The position numbers were made by a program, and so were the translations under genes. The notes under the pieces were generated by a model. It saw only the letters and a program-made list of their open reading frames with translations. It did no database searches and was not told the DNA's origin. A DNA stretch of 38,458 nucleotides from an uncultured Alistipes sp. (GTDB lineage: Bacteria > Bacteroidota > Bacteroidia > Bacteroidales > Rikenellaceae). The DNA lies in the NCBI GenBank assembly GCA_900545315.1, contig UQYM01000024.1, positions 1-38,458 of the forward strand. Direction: 5' to 3'. This document shows positions 1-7,819 of this stretch, piece by piece. How positions within the stretch are numbered: the first letter of the stretch is position 1; every line of letters begins with the position of its first letter.

Positions 1-253
1 TGGTTGCAAAACTATAAATCAACGAGTTAAACCTTGACAAGCAAACCTACGCAGAGCGGCGCAAACGGAACGGTGACTGTTAAATCTGCATTTCTGACGG
101 GTAACGATTAGGAAACCGTTCTCTTTCTCCAATCCGCTTTGAAACGCTATTCAGCCCTCTATCCAACTTCCGCGATTTTCTCCTAACTACTTAATTCACA
201 GATTACATTGCGTTAATCTGCCGAATTTTGGAGGTTTTTCCATAGATTTTTCG
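1..253. other. Non-coding stretch, nothing recognised
   Basis: No open reading frame with coding character, no RNA gene and no strong hairpin is visible before the first promoter box. It could be the tail of an upstream gene's untranslated region. Confidence 0.5.
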
Positions 254-261
254 TAACTTTG
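254..261 (+). promoter_or_regulatory. Promoter -7 box (TAACTTTG)
   Basis: This is an exact match to the Bacteroidota -7 consensus TAnnTTTG. A TTTTG at 226-230 could serve as the -33 element, but the 23-nt gap is slightly long for the usual 19-21. Transcription would start near 268, giving a leader of roughly 70 nt for the gene starting at 337. Confidence 0.5.
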
Positions 262-268
262 TTTATAT

Positions 269-293
269 TATGGTTTGAACATATCAAACCATA
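269..293. promoter_or_regulatory. Perfect 10-bp-arm palindrome, candidate operator
   Basis: TATGGTTTGA, five bases, then TCAAACCATA: the arms are perfect reverse complements. The palindrome begins where transcription from the 254-261 box should start, so a bound repressor would block initiation or early elongation. It could also fold as an RNA hairpin in the leader. The regulator is unknown and none is encoded adjacent. The left arm also contains TATGGTTTG, a near-match to a -7 box with one extra spacer base. Confidence 0.45.
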
Positions 294-336
294 GATACTC
301 AATCAATTAACCAGAGAAAAACCTAATAAAGCTACT

Positions 337-1440
337 ATGAATAGCAGAGAGCGCGTTATGAAGGCTTTCCGTCGCATGGAGGGTCTGCCCGATCGAGTAC
401 CTGTTCAGTTCGACCTGTGCCGTCAGCACTTGGAGTATTTCGGTAAAAAACTCAACATTCCGGTACATGTGACCGATAACCTGTACGAAGATGTGACGTA
501 CCGTATCAGCGGCAATGAAATTCGCACCGCCATGGGTAGTGATGCCGTCATTGTAGGGGCATCGGTGTCGGATGATTTCAAAATCGAGAAGCGCGAAGAC
601 GGCACTTGGCTCAACGAATACAAAATGCGCATGCAGCAAGGATCGCTCTACGTCGAGGTGGTCGAATACCCGTTGGCCAATGCACAAACCGCAGAAGACA
701 TCAAAAACTACCAGTTCCCAGATCCGGATGCTCCAGGACGCTATCGCGATGCCGAGGCTCTGATCAAAAAATACAAAGATGACTACTTCATCATCGGGGA
801 TATTGAGGTAACCCTCTTTTCTCTGGCACACCAGCTGGCCGGTTTCGAAAAGATCCTGATGAGTATGTTCATGGAGGATGAATATCTCGAACCGCTCTTT
901 GCTGCTTGCGGTGAATTCCAGACTCAGATTGCATTGCGCCTGATCGATCGTGGTGTTGATGCCATTTGGGTGGGTGATGACTTCGGATCACAAACCAACA
1001 CGCTGTTTGCTCCCGAAATGTTCCGCAAACTGCTGATGCCTTATTACAAGAAGATGATCGACACCCTGAAAGCCAAGAAACCGGATCTGGTTATGATTCT
1101 GCACAGTGACGGTGCCGTTGGTTCCTTGATGCCTATGATCAAAGAGTGCGGATTCGATGTCTTCAATCCTGTTCAGCCGGGTGTTCCCAAACACTCTCCC
1201 CAGGAGGTTAAAGACAATTTCGGTGATCAGTTCGCGTTCTGGGGTGCTATCGACCAGCAGTACCTGATGCCTAATGGCACCGATGAAGAGCTGGAGAAAG
1301 ATATCAAAGAGCGTATCGAAATTCTGGGCAAAGGCGGTGGATATATGGTGGCTCCGGCGCACATTATTCAGGCTGATGTGAAACCTGAACGTGTAGAGAA
1401 ATTCATTGAACTCTGCAAAAAATACAGTTATATTTACTAA
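337..1440 (+). CDS. Uroporphyrinogen decarboxylase-family protein (methyltransferase-like)
   Basis: This is a 367-residue soluble protein of the URO-D superfamily TIM barrel, which includes HemE and the corrinoid-dependent methyltransferases MtaA and CmuA. The N-terminus (NSRERVMKAFRRMEG) has the family opening but lacks the Arg-rich HemE substrate loop seen in true uroporphyrinogen decarboxylases, so I do not call it hemE. A HSDG segment at residues 256-259 sits where methyltransferase members have a metal-ligand His at a strand end, and the following GFDVFNPVQPG is the typical next strand. Family knowledge would suggest methyl transfer, but no corrinoid protein or activator gene is adjacent, so the substrate is unknown. 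It appears monocistronic, with its own promoter box and palindrome upstream and a strong terminator downstream. The start is the first ATG; no clear Shine-Dalgarno is present. Confidence 0.8.
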   Translation: MNSRERVMKAFRRMEGLPDRVPVQFDLCRQHLEYFGKKLNIPVHVTDNLYEDVTYRISGNEIRTAMGSDAVIVGASVSDDFKIEKREDGTWLNEYKMRMQQGSLYVEVVEYPLANAQTAEDIKNYQFPDPDAPGRYRDAEALIKKYKDDYFIIGDIEVTLFSLAHQLAGFEKILMSMFMEDEYLEPLFAACGEFQTQIALRLIDRGVDAIWVGDDFGSQTNTLFAPEMFRKLLMPYYKKMIDTLKAKKPDLVMILHSDGAVGSLMPMIKECGFDVFNPVQPGVPKHSPQEVKDNFGDQFAFWGAIDQQYLMPNGTDEELEKDIKERIEILGKGGGYMVAPAHIIQADVKPERVEKFIELCKKYSYIY

Positions 1441-1515
1441 CATAACTGACTCACAACACTGAAGAAAATCTTTACGGCACGCGACACTTTTTTCACCCAT
1501 CGTGTCAGCGCCAAT

Positions 1516-1561
1516 AACAAAAGAAGAGGCGGCAGAATTATCTGCCGCCTCTTCTTTTGTT
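1516..1561. terminator. Strong bidirectional terminator
   Basis: Perfect 21-bp arms (1516-1536 and 1541-1561) enclose the loop ATTA. The GC-rich core is flanked by an A-run on one side and a T-run on the other, so it works in both directions. It lies between two convergent genes and probably ends both transcripts. Confidence 0.9.
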
Positions 1562-1629
1562 TATCTTCAACCAGACTCAAGCTGCTATTCAGAACACAAA
1601 CAGTAGCGCAAATCCTTTCTTCACGTGTG

Positions 1630-2160
1630 TTATGCTTTCAGCGTAGCGATCAACGCAGGCATCATTGTCCAGACTGTATTTTCAGTCTGTGCCGTGTAAA
1701 AATTGCCATCAATGACTGACTTTTCGTTCGTGGCCACACCCAAACGGATAGCAGGTTGAGCCAACGGATGCAGGGCCAATTTGTGTCCGGCTGTCACGCC
1801 CGCAACATCGAACATCATAGCCGCCGCACAGTGTCCGATCATGATTTTGCCCTTCTCGCCAAAAGCCTTAATCACCTCCATCATGGTTACATTATAAGGT
1901 TCAGTGGCATGCTCCTGAAAAACAGGTATTGCATCACCGCAGGCAAACACCAACGCATCAAACTCATCCTCTTTGCCTTTTAGGTTGGCCACCACATCAT
2001 CGGTCACCACCGTCAGCCCGGAATTAGTTTTAATTTCACGGGTAGGAGCCACCGCGAATACTTTGTACTCGATACCGTTTTCAAAGAATGCCTCCAGATA
2101 CTGGAACAGGCCGAATCCATTTACCGGATTAACAGCCAAGACTGCAACACGTTTTGCCAT
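1630..2160 (-). CDS. DJ-1/PfpI family protein
   Basis: This is a 176-residue single-domain protein of the class I glutamine amidotransferase-like fold, DJ-1/PfpI superfamily. The start MAKRVAVLAVNPVNGFGLFQYLEAF gives the first strand and helix in the usual style. The nucleophile elbow reads MIGHCAAAMMF with Cys111 as the likely reactive cysteine. Members include glyoxalase III-like deglycases, proteases and stress chaperones; the substrate cannot be told from sequence. It is divergent from an HxlR-type regulator 113 bp away, which suggests induction by electrophile or redox stress. The fold assignment is firm; the enzymatic role is not. Confidence 0.8.
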   Translation of the reverse strand: MAKRVAVLAVNPVNGFGLFQYLEAFFENGIEYKVFAVAPTREIKTNSGLTVVTDDVVANLKGKEDEFDALVFACGDAIPVFQEHATEPYNVTMMEVIKAFGEKGKIMIGHCAAAMMFDVAGVTAGHKLALHPLAQPAIRLGVATNEKSVIDGNFYTAQTENTVWTMMPALIATLKA

Positions 2161-2185
2161 AATTCTTTTTATGTTAATGTTAGTT

Positions 2186-2210
2186 ACTTATTGTAAGTTT
2201 ATTACTTTTG
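2186..2210 (+). promoter_or_regulatory. Promoter box with an overlapping inverted repeat (divergent HxlR/DJ-1 control region)
   Basis: TACTTTTG at 2203-2210 matches TAnnTTTG and would start the plus-strand regulator transcript near 2217. Just upstream, ACTTA-TTG-TAAGT (2186-2198) is a short inverted repeat in the -33/-7 spacer. A second one, GTTAC-N6-GTAAC, spans the HxlR start codon at 2269-2284. These are candidate HxlR operators, giving autoregulation and control of the divergent DJ-1 gene. No exact -7 box is visible for the minus-strand gene. Confidence 0.4.
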
Positions 2211-2273
2211 CAATGCGAAGATACAGTATAGCACACAACTTAACAATAAGGCACATCAATATCAGATAGTTAC

Positions 2274-2678
2274 ATGACGGTAACCAATATTGAAATTCAA
2301 CATTCTACCACAACAAAAAAGATGCAAAATTTTCATCATACGGGGACCTGTCCGGTGCGGGATATTTTAGCACGTATAGGGGAGAAGTGGCCCATGTTAG
2401 TCTTGATCACACTCCACAGCAATGGCACCATGCGTTTTAATGACATTCAACGATCATTAGCGGATATTTCACAACGCATGCTGACCGTAACTTTGCGACG
2501 ATTAGAAAATGATGGCTTGATCTCCCGACAAGTTTACGCTGAAGTTCCTCCCCGTGTTGAATACGCTTTGACGGCGATGGGAGAGAGTTTAATTCCTCAC
2601 ATATCGGGGTTGGTTGAATGGGCCTTGACACATATGGATGCTATCATCGCTTCGCGACAATCAGCCCAAAACAAATAG
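2274..2678 (+). CDS. HxlR-family winged-helix transcriptional regulator
   Basis: This is a 134-residue DNA-binding protein of the HxlR (DUF24) family. After a short N-terminal extension it reads GTCPVRDILARIGEKW, with the conserved Cys near the start of helix 1, then FNDIQRSLADISQRMLTVTL (helix-turn-helix) and a winged hairpin ending PPRVEYALTAMG. In characterised members (YodB, HypR) the equivalent N-terminal Cys senses diamide, quinones or hypochlorite by thiol oxidation. Here Cys26 is that candidate. Met17 (2322) is an alternative start that would still retain the domain. Its divergent placement suggests it controls the DJ-1/PfpI gene. Confidence 0.85.
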   Translation: MTVTNIEIQHSTTTKKMQNFHHTGTCPVRDILARIGEKWPMLVLITLHSNGTMRFNDIQRSLADISQRMLTVTLRRLENDGLISRQVYAEVPPRVEYALTAMGESLIPHISGLVEWALTHMDAIIASRQSAQNK

Positions 2679-2785
2679 TGCGACAATGGGGAGTTAAGTT
2701 ACATAGCTATTTTTTTTGCAACCACCCAAACAATAAATATTTCAAGCTAAGTAGTGCATAAACAACAGAATGGCCCTGCTTCTTG

Positions 2786-3517
2786 TTACAGCAGACGTTT
2801 GGAGATAACCTCAGTAAAATGGTCTTTGTATGAATCAGTAATCGGAATATAAACTTTACCAAATACAATGCGATTGCGCTCAATGGTAGTCACTCGATCC
2901 AGGTTGACAATAAAGGATCGGTGCACTCGAATAAAACGCGATGCAGGAAGGGCATCTTCCATGGCTTTCATGCTCATCAGCGTCATGACAGCTCCGTCAT
3001 CGGTATGTATCCGCACGTAATCCTTGACCCCTTCAAGATAGAGAATTGAATCAAGGCGAATCTGGACAATTTTGTAATCCGTCTTGACAAATATGCTGCG
3101 ACTCTCCACGGGTTCACTGGCAGGCGCCGGAATCGGTTCCGCCACATGATCATTGGCAAACCAGTGTTGTGCTTTTTGGGCAGCCTTCAAGAAATCGGCA
3201 TAACTAACCGGTTTGAGCAAATAGTCAATCGCATCAACCCGAAATCCCTCCAGGGCGTACTGTTCAAAAGCCGTGATAAAAATTACGCGAACCCTTTCCG
3301 GCAACAAACGAGACAACTCCATTCCACTGAGATGGGGCATCTGAATATCCAAAAACAGCAGATCAATCTGCTCGTCGGATTGCAACGCCTCCATAACACT
3401 CAAAGCGTTAGTATAACATCCGGCCAACTCTAAAAAGGGGGTTTGACGCACATAACCCGCAATCAGATCACAGGCCAGCGGTTCATCATCGACTACAAAA
3501 CAACGCAAAGCAGACAT
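2786..3517 (-). CDS. LytTR-type response regulator
   Basis: This is a 243-residue cytoplasmic response regulator. The receiver domain has the acidic pair VDDEP near residues 9-13, the phosphoacceptor Asp57 in LLFLDIQMP, the Thr of FITAF and the Lys of LLKPVSY. The C-terminal half is a LytTR DNA-binding domain (IFVKTDYKIVQI, then YLEGVKDYVRIHT, then FIRVHRSFIVNLDRV), which usually binds spaced direct repeats. I chose the ATG at 3517; an in-frame TTG two codons upstream is less likely. It lies 52 bp after its partner kinase in the same direction, so the two form an AlgR/LytT-type two-component system. Target genes are unknown; the upstream EamA exporter is one candidate. Confidence 0.92.
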   Translation of the reverse strand: MSALRCFVVDDEPLACDLIAGYVRQTPFLELAGCYTNALSVMEALQSDEQIDLLFLDIQMPHLSGMELSRLLPERVRVIFITAFEQYALEGFRVDAIDYLLKPVSYADFLKAAQKAQHWFANDHVAEPIPAPASEPVESRSIFVKTDYKIVQIRLDSILYLEGVKDYVRIHTDDGAVMTLMSMKAMEDALPASRFIRVHRSFIVNLDRVTTIERNRIVFGKVYIPITDSYKDHFTEVISKRLL

Positions 3518-3569
3518 TACCAACTTCTTTTTATCTGAGCAAGATACTCATTTTTATCCGGACTGACAA

Positions 3570-4652
3570 TTAGCGATCAATCAACAAGGGTTTCAAAGTC
3601 AAAATCAACTGAGCCACAAAACGGTCACCGATCCGATCCAAACGCAAAATATGACGATCTTGGTAAAGCAAGTTCAATCGACGTCGCAAATTTTCAATTC
3701 CGATACCGGAACCGCTACGATCCTGACCATTTTTCGGGAAATAGCTATTCTCGACTGTACAGATTAACGTATCAGCACCTGTCAGTTTGATTGAGATATG
3801 GATAAAAGAGTGCCCTTCGGGGCTAACGCCATGTTTAAATGCATTTTCGATCAACGTAATAAACAGAAGCGGTGCCACCTCAAAACCTTTGTCATCCTCC
3901 GGCAGATCGACCTGAAGCTGCACATCTTTCGAGAGTCTCAAACTCATTAATTCCACATAGCTGCGGATAAAGGTCAATTCTTTCGATAACGGCATCAACT
4001 CCCGATTATTTTCATACAAGACGTACCGCAAAAGTTGCCCCAATGAATGCAATGCATATTGAGCCTGTTGCGGATTGATAGCAACCAGGGCATAGATATT
4101 ATTCAACGTATTGAACAGAAAGTGGGGATTAAGTTGACTTTTCAGATTTTGCAATTCCGCTTTGGTACGCTCTTTTTCGATCTCCTGTTTTTCACGTTCG
4201 ACTCGATACCAACGGCTTGTCATTTTGATGGCCACACTCAGCCCAGTGATCAATAATAGAATACCGGCATCATGGAGTATAAAAACAATTGAAAACGATT
4301 TTCCACGAGGACGAGGCATCGGGGGTGGCGGTGTCCCCATCAGATAGATCCGATGAAACAAGTGCCAAAGGTGTGTCCCATACGCCAAAATCAGAATCAG
4401 CGCCACATTAGCCAAAATAAATGCGGTTAATCTTTGGCGGAACAGCAAGCGGTCAATCAGCACATAGTAGTTGAGATAAAAGACTATAACGAACGAAAGG
4501 GATGAAACACAATATTCGAAATAGCGTCGCCAGGCGATTGCTCCGCTTTCACCCTGCATAAATATCAAAGGAGAGGCAAATAGCAGTGCCCAAGCAATCA
4601 AATGGACTAAAAAAAGAATCGAATTATTACGGGTTAACGGTCGTGCAGACAT
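3570..4652 (-). CDS. LytS-like sensor histidine kinase
   Basis: This is a 360-residue inner-membrane kinase of the His_kinase (PF06580) type. Four hydrophobic segments fill roughly the first 160 residues (SILFLVHLIAWALLF; SFVIVFYLNYYVLI; FILANVALILILAY; FILHDAGILLLITG). A coiled-coil of alternating Lys and Glu follows, then the phosphoacceptor helix LKSQLNPHFLFNTLNNIY with His177, the N box ITLIENAFKHG and the G box GSGIGIENLRRR. No extracytoplasmic sensor domain is present, so any signal is sensed in or near the membrane. I use the ATG at 4652: the longer in-frame opening from 4793 overlaps the upstream gene and adds a non-family basic stretch. It is followed directly by its LytTR regulator. 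Confidence 0.9.
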   Translation of the reverse strand: MSARPLTRNNSILFLVHLIAWALLFASPLIFMQGESGAIAWRRYFEYCVSSLSFVIVFYLNYYVLIDRLLFRQRLTAFILANVALILILAYGTHLWHLFHRIYLMGTPPPPMPRPRGKSFSIVFILHDAGILLLITGLSVAIKMTSRWYRVEREKQEIEKERTKAELQNLKSQLNPHFLFNTLNNIYALVAINPQQAQYALHSLGQLLRYVLYENNRELMPLSKELTFIRSYVELMSLRLSKDVQLQVDLPEDDKGFEVAPLLFITLIENAFKHGVSPEGHSFIHISIKLTGADTLICTVENSYFPKNGQDRSGSGIGIENLRRRLNLLYQDRHILRLDRIGDRFVAQLILTLKPLLIDR

Positions 4653-4761
4653 ACAATTGAATCGATAATTAAACAATATAAATGTAGGTGGATTTTTCCG
4701 GGCACGCAATCGAATCGTATAGAAAGGGCAAAACCGACGACCGATCCCTATTTTTTGACGA

Positions 4762-5643
4762 TTAATTGGTCCGGCGACGGTTAAGCCACACAACCAGGGA
4801 GACCGAGACCAATATCAACAGCAGACCAGCCGCATACTGCACATTAAAAGGCTCCCGAAACCAAAAGATTCCGACCAAAACAGCAGTCAGGGGTTCCAGG
4901 GAACCCAAAATAGCAGTAATGGTCGAGCCCACATGTTTAACGGCTAAAATCAGGGTTAAATTGGAGATCACTGTTGGGACCAAAGCGATCAGCAACACAT
5001 TGATTGCCTGATTTCCGGTATGAATCCGATCGATTCCAGAGGTACAGCCAGCGACAATACCGCACACAATCGTTGCCACCACCAGCACATAAAAGGTGAG
5101 CAGCAAAGAATCAATACGATCTACTCCTGACTTGTTCACTCCAACGATATAAGAGCCGTACGTCAATACCGTAATCAGCACGATAGCAATTCCTTTGATA
5201 TTAACATATGCACTGTTACTCCAACTGAGCAGTGCGACTCCGATCAATGAAACGACAGCTGCGGCGATCAATCCCAATGAACACTTTTCCTTAAACAGCA
5301 GAACCATCAACAGCGCGACAAAAATCGGATAGAGGAAATGAATCGTCGTTGCAATTCCACTGGGAATGTAGCTATATGAAATTATCAAGGCTAATGCGGT
5401 AGCGGCGTACAATCCACCCAATACAATAATTTTCAACAAATCGTGAAACGTAATTACAAAACTCTTCTTTTGAAGCACGGCGATTCCGCCTATCAATGCG
5501 GCACCAACGCCCATTCGATAGAACAGGACGGTTGCTGCCGACAAGCCACTATCGAGCAGGGCTATCGAAAAGAGCGGCACCAATCCGAATGTCGCCGAAG
5601 AGATTAAAGCATAAAATATGCCTCGAAAATTTCCCATAGTCAT
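4762..5643 (-). CDS. EamA/DMT-superfamily transporter
   Basis: This is a 293-residue inner-membrane protein with about ten hydrophobic helices arranged as two EamA repeats. Repeat one starts FYALISSATFGLVPLF. Repeat two carries the family signature GSLEPLTAVLVGIFWFREPF near the C-terminus. EamA proteins are drug/metabolite exporters for amino acids, nucleosides or other small solutes; the substrate cannot be inferred. ATGs at 5643 and 5637 are both possible. A promoter box lies only 12 bp upstream, so the leader is extremely short or absent. Its end is 109 bp before the histidine kinase start, so all three may be co-transcribed. It is divergent from a second EamA gene. Confidence 0.88.
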   Translation of the reverse strand: MTMGNFRGIFYALISSATFGLVPLFSIALLDSGLSAATVLFYRMGVGAALIGGIAVLQKKSFVITFHDLLKIIVLGGLYAATALALIISYSYIPSGIATTIHFLYPIFVALLMVLLFKEKCSLGLIAAAVVSLIGVALLSWSNSAYVNIKGIAIVLITVLTYGSYIVGVNKSGVDRIDSLLLTFYVLVVATIVCGIVAGCTSGIDRIHTGNQAINVLLIALVPTVISNLTLILAVKHVGSTITAILGSLEPLTAVLVGIFWFREPFNVQYAAGLLLILVSVSLVVWLNRRRTN

Positions 5644-5654
5644 TCAAAACGGTG

Positions 5655-5662
5655 CAAAGGTA
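5655..5662 (-). promoter_or_regulatory. Promoter -7 box for the minus-strand EamA gene
   Basis: Read on the minus strand this is TACCTTTG, an exact TAnnTTTG match. Transcription would start near 5648, about five bases before the ATG at 5643, implying a leaderless or near-leaderless message. Confidence 0.5.
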
Positions 5663-5837
5663 ACCGAAAACCATCGAGTTGGTCTCAAAATTAGGATTTG
5701 CCGTCCTACTAAACTAAGATTTGTTGAGAATCTTGTATTATAATAGGGTAAAGATTATCTCGTGCCCTTTTCTCATAGAGACATAAAACCCACCTTTTAT
5801 AGTTGCTCTTATTACCAGAATTGTCGCAAATTTTGAA

Positions 5838-5845
5838 TATTTTTG
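5838..5845 (+). promoter_or_regulatory. Promoter -7 box for the plus-strand EamA operon
   Basis: TATTTTTG is an exact TAnnTTTG match. It lies only 5 nt before the GTG at 5850, so transcription would begin at or just after that codon. This either makes the transcript leaderless or moves the true start to the ATG at 5880. Confidence 0.45.
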
Positions 5846-5849
5846 CGCT

Positions 5850-6773
5850 GTGAAAAATACGAACAGCATCTATCATTTTATGGCACTCGCAGCCGTCGTG
5901 CTGTGGGGAACGACGTTCGTCTCGACCAAAACCCTATTGGGACATGGCCTGACACCGGCCGATATTATGTTTTACCGTTTTTTACAGGCCTATATCATTA
6001 TGTGGTTCTTCTCCCCACATTTCCATTGGCCCAAAAACTTGAAAGACGAGTTGCTGTTCATCGGAGCCGGCATCTGTGGTGGATCGCTATACTTCCTCAC
6101 CGAAAACAGTGCCCTCAAACTGACCTTGGCATCCAATGTGGCTTTGTTGGTCGGAACTGCACCGATTCTCACCGTTCTGCTTTCGCGATTCCTGCTCAAA
6201 ACCGGACGATTACGGCACAATCTGATTATCGGTTCGTTGGTCGCCCTGTTCGGTGTCGCCTGCGTCGTTTACAACGGAAGCGTCATCTTGCAAATTCACC
6301 CGGTCGGAGATCTGCTCAGCCTGACTGCCGCCGTGACCTGGGCCCTTTATAACATCTTTCTCAAAAAACTGGATGGCAAATATGACACGCTCTATATTAC
6401 ACGCAAGATCTTCTTTTATGGCGTTCTGACCTTGTCTCCCGTTTTTCTGATTCACCCTCTCACTACAGATATTGCACTGCTTACTCAACCTGCGGTACTG
6501 GGAAATCTGCTGTTTTTGGGATTGGTTGCCTCGCTGTTCTGTTACGTCATCTGGAACCGAGCCGTCAAACAACTCGGCACCATTGCAACCAGCAACTACA
6601 TCTATATCGTTCCTCTGGTCACCATGCTCTCCTCTGCGTTGATCCTTAAAGAGCAGATCACCCCGATGGCATTAACCGGAGCCGTGCTAATTCTCGGAGG
6701 CGTCTATGTAGCCGAGAATGGACTCTCAATCCCATTTTTCAAAAAGAGACATAAAGACCCTGCTCATGAATAA
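5850..6773 (+). CDS. EamA/DMT-superfamily transporter
   Basis: This is a 307-residue inner-membrane exporter with ten predicted helices in two EamA repeats. The first repeat begins FMALAAVVLWGTTFVSTKTL. The second ends TSNYIYIVPLVTMLSSALIL, the usual hallmark loop, followed by a basic cytoplasmic tail (KKRHKDP). The substrate is unknown. The GTG at 5850 gives an N-terminus KNTNSIYH that looks family-like, but a -7 box ends 5 nt upstream of it. The ATG at 5880 (297 residues) avoids that conflict, so the start is unsettled. The stop codon overlaps the start of the next gene (ATGAATAA), so it is translationally coupled to the GNAT gene and heads a four-gene run. Confidence 0.88.
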   Translation: MKNTNSIYHFMALAAVVLWGTTFVSTKTLLGHGLTPADIMFYRFLQAYIIMWFFSPHFHWPKNLKDELLFIGAGICGGSLYFLTENSALKLTLASNVALLVGTAPILTVLLSRFLLKTGRLRHNLIIGSLVALFGVACVVYNGSVILQIHPVGDLLSLTAAVTWALYNIFLKKLDGKYDTLYITRKIFFYGVLTLSPVFLIHPLTTDIALLTQPAVLGNLLFLGLVASLFCYVIWNRAVKQLGTIATSNYIYIVPLVTMLSSALILKEQITPMALTGAVLILGGVYVAENGLSIPFFKKRHKDPAHE

Positions 6774-7245
6774 ATTCATCATACGCAACGCCACTCCTCA
6801 AGACACAGCTGTTCTGTTTGACTTCATTCACAAGATGGCCCAGTACGAAAAACTGGAATCGGAAATGGACACTTCAGTTAAGGCACTGCATCAAGCTCTG
6901 TTTGTGGAACATCAAGCCGAAGTGGTTATTGGGGAAGAGAATGGGGTTCCGGTTGGATTTGCCCTCTTCTTTCATAATTTTTCCACCTTCAAAGGACAAC
7001 GGGGACTATATCTCGAAGAGCTGTTTGTCGAAGAGCCTCACCGCGGGAAAGGGTACGGCAAAGCCCTGCTGCTGCACCTCGTACAAATTGCAGTCGAAAG
7101 AAAATGCCGTCGCATGGATTGGCTGGTTTTGGATTGGAACGCTCCTGCCATTGCATTTTACAAATCGCTTGGAGCTATTCCTTTGGAAGATTGGACCATT
7201 TATCGCCTGACCGAAACGCAATTACATCGATTACTTAAAGAATAA
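6766..7245 (+). CDS. GNAT-family N-acetyltransferase
   Basis: This is a 159-residue cytoplasmic acetyl-CoA-dependent acetyltransferase. Motif A is clear: YLEELFVEEPHRGKGYGKAL, with the R-x-x-G-x-G pyrophosphate-binding loop. The later WNAPAIAFYKSLGA is the standard motif B helix. The length is normal for a single GNAT domain, and the sequence resembles diamine/thialysine acetyltransferase-like members, though the acceptor amine is not defined. I chose the ATG at 6766, which overlaps the upstream EamA stop by 8 nt; the longer reading from 6718 would be embedded in that gene. Coupling with an exporter suggests a modify-or-export pair for a small amine, which is inference only. Confidence 0.88.
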   Translation: MNKFIIRNATPQDTAVLFDFIHKMAQYEKLESEMDTSVKALHQALFVEHQAEVVIGEENGVPVGFALFFHNFSTFKGQRGLYLEELFVEEPHRGKGYGKALLLHLVQIAVERKCRRMDWLVLDWNAPAIAFYKSLGAIPLEDWTIYRLTETQLHRLLKE

Positions 7246-7262
7246 CTAAACCTATTGCACCT

Positions 7263-7799
7263 ATGATTATCAACGAAAGAGAGAGCCGCCAGGATTATAT
7301 TGTTGAGGCTGCACGACAGATTATGGCTGCCGGACGAACTGCACCACAGAGCAAAGGACTGGATCATCTGGAGATCATTACCCTTACCGGAGAATCCATT
7401 TGCGAGCTGGCCGCAGGCATGCGATTGGCAGCTGAAAAAACCGGCATGAAATTCTTTCTACGCGATGCAGATAATATCGAGCAGGCCGGCGCTGTGATTT
7501 TGGTGGGTTCCCACCCTCAGACCATAGGTTTGAATTGCGCTTATTGCGGTTATCCGACCTGTGCAGACAAAAAAGAGCACGAAGAGGTACCGTGTGCCTT
7601 AAACTCGGTTGATATTGGCATCGCAATCGGTGCCATGGCAGCTACCGCATCGGCCCTACATATCGACAATCGCATCATGTTTTCCGCCGGATACGCAGCT
7701 CAGGAAATGAACCTGCTGTCCGATTGCAAATCCATATTTGCCATACCATTGAGCATCAGCTCAAAAAATCCGTTTTTCGACCGGAAACCGAAACAGTAA
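7263..7799 (+). CDS. DUF2148 ferredoxin-like iron-sulphur protein
   Basis: This is a 178-residue protein of the DUF2148 family. It contains a cysteine cluster LNCAYCGYPTCADKK followed by VPCAL: four Cys (C-x2-C-x4-C, then a distal C) spaced as for one [4Fe-4S] cluster. The segment after it, NSVDIGIAIGAMAATASALH, is the family's conserved helix. The biochemical role of DUF2148 is not established to my knowledge; it is typical of anaerobes. The gene lies 17 nt after the GNAT gene and 20 nt before the M24 peptidase gene, so it is almost certainly in the same operon. Confidence 0.85.
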   Translation: MIINERESRQDYIVEAARQIMAAGRTAPQSKGLDHLEIITLTGESICELAAGMRLAAEKTGMKFFLRDADNIEQAGAVILVGSHPQTIGLNCAYCGYPTCADKKEHEEVPCALNSVDIGIAIGAMAATASALHIDNRIMFSAGYAAQEMNLLSDCKSIFAIPLSISSKNPFFDRKPKQ

Positions 7800-7819
7800 C
7801 AAACTACATACAATCATCT

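Noticed and set aside
337..1440. hemE (true uroporphyrinogen decarboxylase)
   Set aside because: The N-terminal Arg-rich substrate motif of HemE is missing, and the start and HSDG segment fit methyltransferase-like members better.
4653..4793. N-terminal extension of the histidine kinase
   Set aside because: It overlaps the end of the EamA gene and adds a basic segment without family resemblance; the ATG at 4652 is better.
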